This document shows, in pieces, positions 23,997 through 33,450 of a stretch of 64,000 bases of DNA. This stretch comes from Actinernus sp. WN-2022 (taxonomy: Eukaryota; Cnidaria; Anthozoa; Actiniaria; Actinernidae). Location of the stretch: assembly GCA_030867875.1 (NCBI GenBank), contig JAOWCC010000064.1:33006802-33070801 (forward strand), read 5' to 3'. Both the position numbers and the translations under genes were made by a program. Positions within the stretch are counted from its first letter, which is position 1. Each line of letters begins with the position of its first letter. The notes below the pieces were generated by a model that ran no database searches, had not been told where the DNA came from, and was given only the letters and a program-made list of their open reading frames with translations.

Positions 23997-24340
23997 ATGC
24001 AATTTCACCAGAAGTCAAACAAAGCCTTTTTGGACAAAGGCATATTTACACGCTAAAATCCGTTAGATTTTACCTTTATGGTTATCGATAGAATCCCTGC
24101 ACATTTTTAGCAGCATTTGCTTGCACCTGTTCAAATCACTTCACCGCCAACACAATGCAATTTCACCAGAAGTCAAACAAAGCCTTTTTGGAGGGTTGAT
24201 TTATTTGAACAAAGGCATATTTACACGCTAAAAACCATTGGATTTTACCTAAATGGTTATTGAAAGAATCCCTGAACATTTTTAGCAGCACTTGCTTGCA
24301 TCCTACCGGGAGTTCAAATCACTTCACCGCCAACACAAAT
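23997..24340. repeat. Tandem duplication, period about 160 bp
   Basis: AATGCAATTTCACCAGAAGT and what follows occurs at about 23997 and 24156, and both copies run through CATTTTTAGCAGCA and TTCAAATCACTTCACCGCC. The second copy has a short insertion. Confidence 0.75.
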
Positions 24341-24648
24341 CGCGCACAGTACATGAATTCGAAAATCGAAACAGTTGATATAGCCGAGGGATTTACCGTA
24401 ATGTACCGATCAATTCGAAACATCAACATCTCCCCCCCCCCCCCCCCCCCCCCGGGCAACCCCCGGGCATTTGACTAATTTTCGTGCCCGGGGAGTAGGG
24501 AATTTGACATCGGTAGCTATCCTTGGGGTGGGGAATTTGACACCGGAAGGGAGGGGTGGGGAATTTGAACAAGTTGTCTCGATTTCATGTTATGTGCTCC
24601 GTGGTTTCCTCGATCGAAATCATGGCGGAATTGGAGCGGGGAGGTCAC

Positions 24649-25717
24649 TACGGAGCCCTGTAAGGGCCATCAACAAACACATGTTGTGAAAGACTATCGC
24701 GTGATACTGCTTTATTATCGCGCGATACCGTTTTAGTATCACGCGATGCTGTTTTATTATTGCACGATAAAGTGTTACTATCGCGCGATACCATTTTACT
24801 ATCGCGCGATAGTGTTTTAATATCGCGCGATAGTGTTTTAATATCGCGCGATAATATGTTATTTTAAAATACGTACATTACTTAGCAAGACACCATGGCG
24901 GCGAATACGCTACGTGATAATGCTCTTCTCCTTTATATGTTTCACTTACGTCCGACAACGAATTTGGCTTTACCTGAATACTTACGGCGATATATACAAA
25001 ATGATATTGAAAATAACAGGGATGCATTAGTCGACTGAGTACTTTAATCTAGGCTTGAATTGTATCGAAATCCTCGCTTTTCTTTTAATTTATATATAAA
25101 TATAACGCCATCAAGATGAGTCTTCGCCAGCTTAAACGTGTTCTGAGAAGCAAGAATTTATGAAGGAGAAAGGACTACAGTAGTTCAGATGAAATAATTG
25201 ACGCCATAGAAATGGAACTCCAGGGAAGTGGGAGCTGTCTAGGCTACAGGCAAATGCACCACTTGTTAAGGAACAAATATTCTCTGGTATGAAATTAGCA
25301 AGGAAACTGTTAGATACGCTTTGATGGAGGAGTTGAAAGACGGTAGCGAGACACAGATTAAAGCGCGGGTATTATTTTGCACCAGGGCCTAACTTCATAT
25401 AGCATTTAGATGGCTAGTATTTCTCGACTAATGCAGTTCGGGTAAAGCCAAATTCGTTGTCGGAAGTAAAAGAAACATATAAAGGAGAAAAGCATAATCA
25501 TGACACGTAGCGTGTTCGCCACCATGTTGTTTAGCTAAGTAATGTACGTATTTTAAAATAACATATTATCGCGCGATATTAAACACTATCGCGTGATAAT
25601 AAAACAGTATCACGTGATAAATCGATAGTAACACTTTATCGCGCGATAGTAAAGCAGTATCGCGCGATATTCTTTCATAACATTTGTGTTTGTGGATGGC
25701 CATTACAGGGCTCCGTA
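24649..25717. mobile_element. IS3EU-like integrase-type DNA transposon, decayed, with TATCGCGCGATA arrays
   Basis: TIRs TACGGAGCCCTGTAAGGGCC and complement ending CAGGGCTCCGTA, flanked by GGTCAC / GGTAAC (5 of 6 match). Long inverted arms hold arrays of the palindrome TATCGCGCGATA at a spacing of about 24 bp (24683-24853 and 25564-25672). The centre (24893-25390) encodes broken pieces of an rve-type integrase. It is inserted into the Harbinger-like MITE. The superfamily name is inferred from TSD length and protein style. Confidence 0.68.
24893..25390 (+). pseudogene. Integrase-like transposase remnant
   Basis: Starts MAANTLRDNALLLYMF in a small frame that stops near 25037. A second block from 25116 reads SLRQLKRVLRSKN, then SDEIIDAIEMELQGSGSCLG, then YRQMHHLLRNKYS, with a stop codon and frameshifts, followed by KETVRYALMEEL. 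The GSCLGYRQM..LL pattern preceding a catalytic core is typical of eukaryotic integrase-like (rve) transposases. The DDE core itself is missing. Confidence 0.6.
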
Positions 25718-26677
25718 GGTAACTTTAGACGACTTCAAAAAAAGGACAAAATTCTGATTTTGTAAGCGACTGGCTTAAAAACAAAGGGACTTTAAAAGCT
25801 TTGTGCTGTATTTGAAGGTATTAAAGTATAAATGTACATTGCTTACGAATATTTAAACTGTCTGTTAAAAACAAAATGCGGTGTCACAACTAATACGAAG
25901 TCCCGGTGATAGGGGCATTTGATCGCCTGATACGACGATAGGGTAGGGCATTTGAACAACATTTTTGGCCCGGGGGACGGGAATTTGAACAATCCAAACT
26001 ACAAAAATTCAAATGCCCGGGGGTTGCCCGGAGGGGGGGGGGTGATGTTGATGTTTCGAATTGATCGGTACATAACAGTGTTTTTCTCCGGGTTCTCCGG
26101 TTTTCCTCCCTCCACAAAAACCAACACGCTAAATTCCAATTCGATCTGTGAATTAGCCGGGGGTCCTGGCTTTGATCAGCATCTTATGGTTGTTTCAGGC
26201 CGTTAGAAATTCAGTGCAACCGGAAGTAATATTTTCCTTTTTTGGCGCATTTTAACGTCAGCACGTGCGTAACGTGACGTCAAATCCTATTTTCTCGCCT
26301 TGCATATTATCAATGCTTTAACACATTCCCCTTGCATTTTAATGTATATTCCTCTCGATATATTCCTCTCGATATATTCCCTTACGCATCTCCTAGAACT
26401 ACTGACTTACATTTTCCTACAGAAAAGTAACATGAGAGAAGAAGATATATATTTAAAAAATGAATTTGTTACGACCCGGAACTATCCACTACACTACAAG
26501 CTACGTTGGATGAAAGAGTGAAAGAGTCGAAACAAACAAACTATACGAAGCCTTGTGAAATGGTAATTTTATGCAACTATGCAGTATGCTAGGCAAACAA
26601 TGATCCTAATGATTTATGAAAACAGATATTGTTATTGCGTAGCACGAGAAATCCTCGCAATTGTGAAAATAAGCATT

Positions 26678-26786
26678 ATATTGACCTGGAGCGAGGGGGT
26701 ATGGGATTTATTCACCTCTGGCTGCGGCCTCGTGCGGAACTCTCGGTGAATAAATTCCATACACACTCGGCGCTCCAGGCCAATAT
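26678..26786. mobile_element. Hairpin MITE (ATATTGRCCTGGAGCG)
   Basis: Arms ATATTGACCTGGAGCG and GGGATTTATTCACCT at the left pair with AGGTGAATAAATTCC and CGCTCCAGGCCAATAT at the right. 109 bp. Confidence 0.65.
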
Positions 26787-26856
26787 CCCTTACATAAGAC
26801 AAGAATGAAAATTGTTCTAGAGGTGGGGATTTGACTGCATTAAGTGCCCCAGGGGT

Positions 26857-27425
26857 AGAGATTCTTACATTGGGGACGTTTTCAAATCAAATCCCCACCT
26901 ACCCCCTGGGAGTGGGGGTCGGGATTTCAATTTTTAAGTGCATAAACCAGTACCTTTCATTGAAAGACCTCGCACTCGGTTTTGAACCTGTGTATATAAG
27001 TGCCAGCAGGATTACGGTTCTTTCAGAGAAGAATTGATTGTGTGTTGTGTGCGTGTTAATGTTTTTTTTTGTTTTTTTTGGGGGGGGGGGGGGAGAAGAG
27101 GGAGAAAAAAAAACCGGAGAAAAACCCTCAACAAAAGGAGATTCTTACATTGGAGACTTTTTAAAATCAAATCCCCGCCTAACCCCCAGGGGGTGGGGGG
27201 TCGGGATTTTTAAGTGCATAAACCAGTTCAAAACCCCTTGATCTTTCATGGACGGACCTCGCACTCGGTTTTGAACCTATGAATAGAAGTGCCAGCAGAA
27301 TTACGGTTCTTCCAGAGGGAAATTGATTGTGTGTGTTGTGTGCGTGTTCACATTTTGTTTTGTTTTTTTTGGGCGGGGGGAATCCGGAGAAAAACCCTCA
27401 ACAAAAACCCACAACGATAAAAGGA
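26857..27425. repeat. Tandem duplication, period about 281 bp, with G-runs
   Basis: GAGATTCTTACATTGG through AAAACCCTCAACAAAA occurs twice in a row (about 26857-27137 and 27138-27417). Each copy contains TTTTTAAGTGCATAAACCAG and a T/G homopolymer stretch. The G-run differs in length between copies. Confidence 0.7.
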
Positions 27426-27934
27426 GAAGTGCAACCCGGACATGCATCACCCGGCACACCACTTTCAGCTTGCCGGTTCTCCCTTCATGTAGGCAGACAT
27501 GAATTACTACCAAATTGTATTGTGTTAATTCTATTGTATTTTGATAGCAATTCATTTGTTGCGTACATGAAGGGACCACCACGTGACTTTTCCCTTGAGT
27601 AATGAGTTGTTTTTCTGTATCCGAAGAGGAAATGCACCAATTTCTAATTTCTATAATTGGAAAACAAAGCACTGAATCCTCTGGAGAGCTGTCACATGAA
27701 CAAACATACATACTTTATTATATATGCTCCCAAACGGAAGGTTTTTCAACATATAATTACATGGTTTAAGAATATATTTAAAATGATATTTAAAAAGTAG
27801 TAAACAATATCACTTATGTAAATGTAATAAAAATGTTAATCTACTTACTGTTAAGACCTAAAAACTGTAATTAGAGAATGCTCTAAGACGTACTGCATAA
27901 AAATGCCTTGATCGTCTGATCTTTTAACTTATTC

Positions 27935-28432
27935 TTAAACGCACGAAGTGCGGTACCGTTGTAAATCTGTCAAGTTATTCCAGATCTTTACAGCTCTGTA
28001 ATGAAACGACGGTTTTCCTGTAGCAGTTCTGAGAAGAGAGATTTGCAATATCTCACAGTTGCACGTGGAGCGATTATGCACCTTCGTGCGTTTTACGAAC
28101 TTATCACATAGATAAGACAGCGCTAGATTGTTCATGCAATTATGACAGGACTGTGTATCTCTATATACTAACAAGTTTCTAACCGGTAGCCAGTTAAGCT
28201 GGCGCAGGGCTGTAGTGACATGATCGTATTTCCTAGTATTCGTTATCTTACAGGCAAAGTTCTGAACGGCTTGGAGTTTCTCAGTTATGTTTGTTGCAGA
28301 TGTGTTTGACCACGCTGTCGAACAGTACATAAGTTTGCCGATTACGAGGGCTGAAATAATTAATGTTGTTTCATCGAAACTGTGCTCGACACGATTTATT
28401 TGGGAAAGTTTAGCCATACACGAAGACGCCAA
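27935..28432 (-). pseudogene. Non-LTR retrotransposon reverse transcriptase C-terminus (Rex1/CR1-like)
   Basis: An open 165-codon frame reading LVIGKLMYCSTAWSNTS (the lyCs..W motif), LQAVQNFACKIT, LNWLPVRNLLVYRDTQ and FHYRAVKIWNNL. This is the standard tail of a CR1/Rex1/L2-type LINE protein. The frame is open but lacks the catalytic palm. The catalytic-side part of the same kind of protein lies inverted immediately to the right (28487-28870). Confidence 0.8.
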
Positions 28433-28486
28433 TTTACTGATATGGCATTTCCCCCACCTATTTACAGTTCTTCTAGCGAGGTGTCA

Positions 28487-28870
28487 ATTTCAAACCAGTC
28501 TCATGTACTGAGGTGCAGCATATTATTTCAGCAATGCCATCGAACAAGTCCCCGGGTCCTGACAAGATTAGTATGCGAGTGATGAAGGACTGCCTTCCAG
28601 TCATCCTGGGACCATTAACAGACATTATTAACCACTCTCTCGACTTCAATATTCCCGGATGCATGGAAGGAGGCTGAATTAATACCACTGCTGTAAGAAG
28701 GGGATCACGAGGTAGCATCCAATAATAGACCACTCTCGCTGCTTGGTGTCGCCTCAAAAATCTGTGAAAGAGTTCCGCTCAATCAGTTCAACTCTTTTCT
28801 CCTAAGGAACGGTAGTTTGTCTTCACATCAAGTGGAAATAGAAAGAACCATTCTACTGAAACAGTGAACA
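28487..28870 (+). pseudogene. Non-LTR reverse transcriptase fingers/palm fragment, inverted relative to its C-terminus
   Basis: Reads FKPVSCTEVQHIISAMPSNK, SPGPDKISMRVMKDCLP and LTDIINHSL, then after a frameshift and stop WKEAELIPL, NNRPLSLLGVASKICERV and SSHQVE. These are motifs at the start of the LINE RT domain (SPGPDK, NxRPlSLL, S.hQ). It stands head to head with the minus-strand C-terminal part, as expected from a 5' inversion during insertion. Confidence 0.78.
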
Positions 28871-29477
28871 TTTTAACGAGCGACGCCATGTTGGACGCAA
28901 TGGACGTATAGATGCTGATCTGAATTGGGACAACAAATGTACAAGCTAAATCGATCAATTCCAGAAACAGACGTCTTAAATTTCTCCATTATGAGTAATA
29001 TGGAGTTATAGGGAATGATATAAATGCACACCTTAAAACCCATGTGAAGAACTTAAAGCAGTTAAAATTCGTTTATTATGGCTGGTTTTATCATATTTAT
29101 TAACGTTATTAAAACCGCTTTCAACAGTCCTTGTGACGTAACAGGTTTGCCATTGCCTTTAGTGGATTTCGTAAGTTTAATAACTAGATAACGAGATGAG
29201 GTTTCTATTGGCCGATGTTGTCCGCTTGGTTCAATGTAGTCCTATTTCATATTTCGGGAATAATATTCTTTGTCCGAAGTATTTCCATATCTCCTCATGC
29301 GTTAACCAGAAATAAAAGAAAATACACAAGGGAATGGTCACGTGATCTGAAATGGGGCAACTTTGAACCAAGCGTGAAAAGGCTTATTGGCGGAGGATCA
29401 ACTAACAACAGAAACTAAAAGCCAGAAGTCTATATATTTTAGCATAACAAAGTTACGGGATCGACCTTTGGAAGCAA

Positions 29478-29535
29478 TCTCGTTCCCAGAGCCCACGATC
29501 TTTTGGACAGCCCTGTATCTTGGCGCTGACTAAAA
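29478..29535. repeat. Common TIR fragment (AATCTCGTTCCCAGAGCCC)
   Basis: CAATCTCGTTCCCAGAGCCC followed by ACGATCTTTTGG; the complementary version occurs at 63846-63893 (AAAAGATCGCGGGCTCTGGG). A dispersed terminal repeat without an identifiable partner here. Confidence 0.5.
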
Positions 29536-29710
29536 GATCGCGGTAACCACTTTATTTTGTCGCAGGCGCTAGTTGTTCGAAGGTAATTTATAGTTGGCGG
29601 TCGAAGAGCCAATCAAATTTCGAGTTTACCGATAATCGTGGCCTGGTTATGCTAACACACTTCTTCAATTAGTTGCAATTAATCCGCGAAACAATTTCAG
29701 TGTATATTTA

Positions 29711-30114
29711 GGTCCGATTCAAACGTCGAACGTTTCATGCGCCGAATCGAATTAGTTCAAAAGAAGCCACCGAAAAAGATGGCGGCTTTTACCCACAATC
29801 CTTTGTGCGCGAAAAACTTTAAATCTGTCATAAAATCACGGTAAAAGAGGTTTTAAATCTTAGAAACAAACTAGTACAAGTTCTGTTGCCAATATACTGT
29901 CATTGAAGAGAATACAGGATTTCTGCTTGTTATTTGGACGTGTTAGGTTCGCAAGGAACTTTTGCAGCAACCTCGTCCCCAGGGTCTTCTCGGTCAGGCT
30001 GCCATCTTGGATCGCCATCTTGGATCTGACCGAGAAGACCCTGGGGACGAGGTTGCTTTTGCGGTACGGTGGAAGCGTTCGGCGCATGAAAAGTTAGACG
30101 TTTGAATAGAGCCT
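29711..30114. mobile_element. TA-flanked MITE carrying a nested hairpin
   Basis: TIRs GGTCCGATTCAAACGTCGAA and complement ending GACGTTTGAATAGAGCC, flanked by TA (29709-29710, 30115-30116). TCATGCGCCGAA / TTCGGCGCATGA pairs farther in. The nested hairpin at 29966-30056 splits it, with the 6-bp direct repeat TTTTGC on both sides. Confidence 0.7.
29966..30056. mobile_element. Nested hairpin MITE (GCAACCTCGTCCCCAGGG)
   Basis: Perfect arms of 31 bp: GCAACCTCGTCCCCAGGGTC... pairs with ...GACCCTGGGGACGAGGTTGC. Loop holds CCATCTTGGATC twice. TTTTGC flanks it at 29960-29965 and 30057-30062. Confidence 0.78.
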
Positions 30115-30791
30115 TAGATATAAAAAAAAAACGCTTCGTGTATACCGGGCTTAAGGTTTGAAGATATATTTGTCAAATTCAGAAGTGTGAACTATAATGC
30201 AAAAAAAATCGTATACTAGCTGCTATGATATTTCATATTAGATTGATTAGGTCGTTAACCAGCTAGCAGCGCTTTTCATTCACACAATTTTCTCTTGCTT
30301 TTTTCAGTGCGAAATACACCACTTTATACAAGTTAAAGACAAATGCGGGGCCCTTAGTGAACTATGAGACTTATTCACGGAATAACATGGTCATACCTCA
30401 CTGGCTAAATTAATTTAAAAAAAACTGTCAATCACTCCTATAAAAAAACAATCCCAGCATTCTCCACGGTCCTAGTTTTCATATTTACCATAGTTATATT
30501 TCAAGAAACTTTATTTGTTTGACTTATTTGGTGGCTTCATGCTCAATTTCTATATCATTGTAATAAAAGCTTTTGCCTGTTAGATCACATGGGCTCCTGG
30601 GATGAAACCATGAAAGAGGTCGGTCGGTCTAGCTGTCGACAAAATTTAAAACATCCTGGCTTTGATAAGTTTCCCTTGCCATTTTGTTTACGTTGCTGAA
30701 CTTTAAAATATTGAGAATAGCAGGAAAATAGCCGAGGTAATTTACCATCCTGGACTGACCGACCTCGCTTTTGTGATTCAACCCAAACCCC

Positions 30792-31139
30792 TAGCCTGCT
30801 ATGCAGACGTATTTTTCACTCATAAATTCGAAGAAAAAAGGTAACGTCTGCTTACCCGTTACTTAGTTTCCAATATGCACACCTCATTGCGTTATGGACC
30901 AATCAGATTTTACCTTCCATATCCTGGAAAGTGACGTAATGTTGCATTTAAAAGGGATTCAGACAATACATTTGCCATTGACCAATCATAGCAGTGTTCA
31001 CTTCACTAAAATTCTAACAATGACTTTGATTGGGCAGAAAAATAAAACAAACCTGCTGACGTCATGCTTGCATATTGGAAACTAATTAAGCGCTCGGGAA
31101 AGCAGACAAAAGAAAAAAGTATGTCTGCATAGCAGGCTA
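30792..31139. mobile_element. hAT-like MITE (TAGCCTGCTATGCAGAC)
   Basis: TIRs TAGCCTGCTATGCAGACGTA and its complement ending TCTGCATAGCAGGCTA. Flanks CCCAAACC (before) and CCCAAACC (after) give a likely 8-bp duplication. TIRs begin TAGCCT like the element at 21052. A half copy (TAGCCTGCTATAGCAGACGT) is at about 42243. Confidence 0.75.
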
Positions 31140-33047
31140 CCCAAACCTGCAATGGGATTTGCGTGTGGTACTATAAAAATATATTTTTTTAGTGTCAAAT
31201 CACTCCTATAAAAAAGTACACAAAACGGTCCACCACTATCTCTATCGAAGGTTTTCATTGGTTGTTTTCATCTTTACCACCACCAAAGTTTCTTGAAATG
31301 GATAAAATTCTTTTTTTTGTTGACCCGTCAAGCAAACCGGTTTATAGCGGAAGGAACATTCTCGCTTGGTGTTTATTTTAATCAAGCTCTCGAAGACTTG
31401 AAAAGTTAAAAACTCGGTAACATTAAAGTAAGCTATTTTAACTGCCAGATGCCAGCACAACTTTACTGGCGCGTCAAGCGAGATAAGTGTGTGAACCAAA
31501 AAGCACTGCAAAACAAACCTTGTATATAAATGTGTTGCTTAAGTAAAGTATGAACTCGTACGATTATCAACGTAATTAGTATTTTAACGGTTATATATAT
31601 TAAAGTAAATTATCATCGATGAAAATTTACACGCACTGTCTTCTCTAATGATGTTAAGGTATATGCACCGGTTATTTCTTGATTTTTTTTGGGGACAGCT
31701 TCGGGTAAATCCTTGATTTTTCGAAGCTTTTTGCAGCCTTCAGGCTAACAGTAGGAGGAAAATAACTTCAAGGAACAATATTATTTGCAAACAGCTATAA
31801 AAGGCCAAAAATTAGCGATTTTTATGGCATCAAATTTAACCGGTTGCAGCTATACATTTCGTTAAACTCAAACACTACAAAACGGGTGACCATGACTGAG
31901 GTCATTAAATGGAGTATAACGTGATATTTGACGATAAAAACGTCGTTGAAATACCGCTAGGGTGATAAACCCGTTGGTGTTGTAGTATAGTTCATATTTA
32001 TTCACGTCCTTTTGAAAGATACATTCTCGCGCCCTTTTTCTGGTAACGCGAACACGTTAGTACTTTCTTGCGCAGCAGTATTGCGCAACACTTCTCAAAT
32101 TCAACACGACTATTTTTAACGACAATTTGTCACGCAACATGGTTGCGCAAAAAGTAGTGTAACATGGCGCGCTGAATGATTTTTTTAACGCAATCTTCAT
32201 TGCAGCAACTTGTTGCAAGTTTTTGAATTACCTTCAAAAACCAGTAACATTGTTGCCCGAAGTTTCTTGGAGTTGTTTCGTATAACACCCTTGACTTTTC
32301 GCGCACGAAAATGAATATACGACAAGAAACAAAGGGTGTCAGAGTAGTAGCAAGCTAGATGTTGCGCTAAAAATCGTCCTGTGTAACATACCCGTTGCCG
32401 CAGCAATGTTACGCTTAAACGTACTGTTGTAACATGCGCTAAAAATGTTGCACGAAAAATCGTCGTTAAAATGGTCGCGTGTAACTTCAAACGCAGCAAA
32501 ATATGAAAGATTTTGGAGCATTCGGAAAAAATGCCAAACTGGTAAAAAAAAAATACCTGAACAAGTTTGACTCAATCAAACCTTGTTTTCAGCCCCAAGT
32601 TTTAAGTTAAAATATTGCTCCAAGCCAGTAAAGAAAAGCCCGGCTTAAGTTATTAACAGTCAGCTCAGTTGGATTCCATTTCGATAGTGATACAACACGA
32701 ATTCGTCAACAACCGAATAGGCAACCTTGCACGACAATGGTAATACATTACGGTTAGCTCGAGGACTTGGCGCTCCGCCTGTTCACATATCTCCACTCTT
32801 TGAGCGCATACGTGCTGTATTGATTGGGAATTCAGTTGACTCCACTCTTTGAGCGCATACGTGCTGTATTGATTGGGAATTCAGTTGACTCTTTAGGGGT
32901 CGCTCCGATTTGATCACTTCAGTGCGTTATATGTACAATGTGTTTTTCATTAGAAAAGGCTTACATTCCACGCCGTGGATCACGTAATACGTATAGTTTG
33001 ATGTTCACATAAAAATCTCCACGCATGCGTGTTCGGTACGAGCTACA
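31140..33047. other. 3' flank of GPC4/6-like gene
   Basis: Holds the 3' UTR of the minus gene; a minus-strand AATAAA is at 31997-32002, about 1.05 kb after the stop, and is only a candidate. 31657-31672 is a lone TTAA-GGTATATGCACC transposon end. 32791-32888 is a perfect 49-bp tandem duplication (CTCCACTCTTTGAGCGCATA...). Around 32060-32500 TTGCGCAACA- and GTAACAT-like motifs recur irregularly on both strands, probably an old element. Confidence 0.5.
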
Positions 33048-33450
33048 TCACCACCAGATGCTTAATAAAATACAAAGTAAAACTGCAGCTAGAAGCCCGT
33101 TGAATGATACGGTTGTTTTCACGCTGCCATTTTTGACTCGCTTTCCAAGAGTGTTTCCTCCATCACCACCTACACCTCCCCCCTTCATATTTTCATCTCG
33201 ATCCACCGTATTATCGCTTGTTGTTGGAGAGACGGTCGGTTCTTCCTCGTCAATAGTATTGCCGCTTCCGCTTCCACTGCCGCTCTCCTCTCCGCTGCCC
33301 TCGCCTTCTCCAACCACATTCACGTCCTCGCCGGCTAAAGCCGATTTTAGACGTTGAGTGATGGTCTTGAGCTGTGAGATTTGTTGCTGTACTATTGAAC
33401 TCGATGTACTTAGCGGGGAGCCGATGTTATTATCGCCGGAGCTTGTATAT
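33048..33450 (-). CDS. GPC4/6-like: GPC4/6-like exon 6 (Ser-Gly run and GPI signal)
   Basis: 403 bp, phase 2 in, acceptor TTTTTCCTTTCAG, stop TGA at 33050-33048. It starts YTSSGDNNIGSPLSTSS and has a helical QQQISQLKTITQRLKSALAG segment. Next come GEGEGSGEESGSGSGSG (five Ser-Gly pairs in acidic context), a Thr/Ser/Gly spacer, and KNGSVKTT with the hydrophobic end LLAAVLLCILLSIWW. This is a textbook heparan sulfate attachment cluster followed by a GPI-addition signal. Confidence 0.95.

Larger units (their letters stand above)
24402..26072. mobile_element. Harbinger-like MITE with TAA duplication, carrying a nested transposon
   Basis: TIRs TGTACCGATCAATTCGAAAC and its complement ending GATCGGTACA, flanked by TAA at 24399-24401 and 26073-26075; a TWA triplet target is typical of PIF/Harbinger. 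Inside the TIRs lie C/G homopolymer runs and repeats of GGGAATTTGA / GGGCATTTGA on both sides. A second transposon sits at 24649-25717; without it the element would be about 600 bp. Related in style to the MITE at 56129-56503. Confidence 0.75.

Noticed and set aside
24683..25672. CRISPR-like spaced palindromes
   Set aside because: Spacing is regular, but the spacers are not unique, the repeats lie in transposon arms and the genome is eukaryotic.
33025..33357. Plus-strand proline/serine-rich frame
   Set aside because: Antisense shadow of exon 6 of the GPC4/6-like gene.
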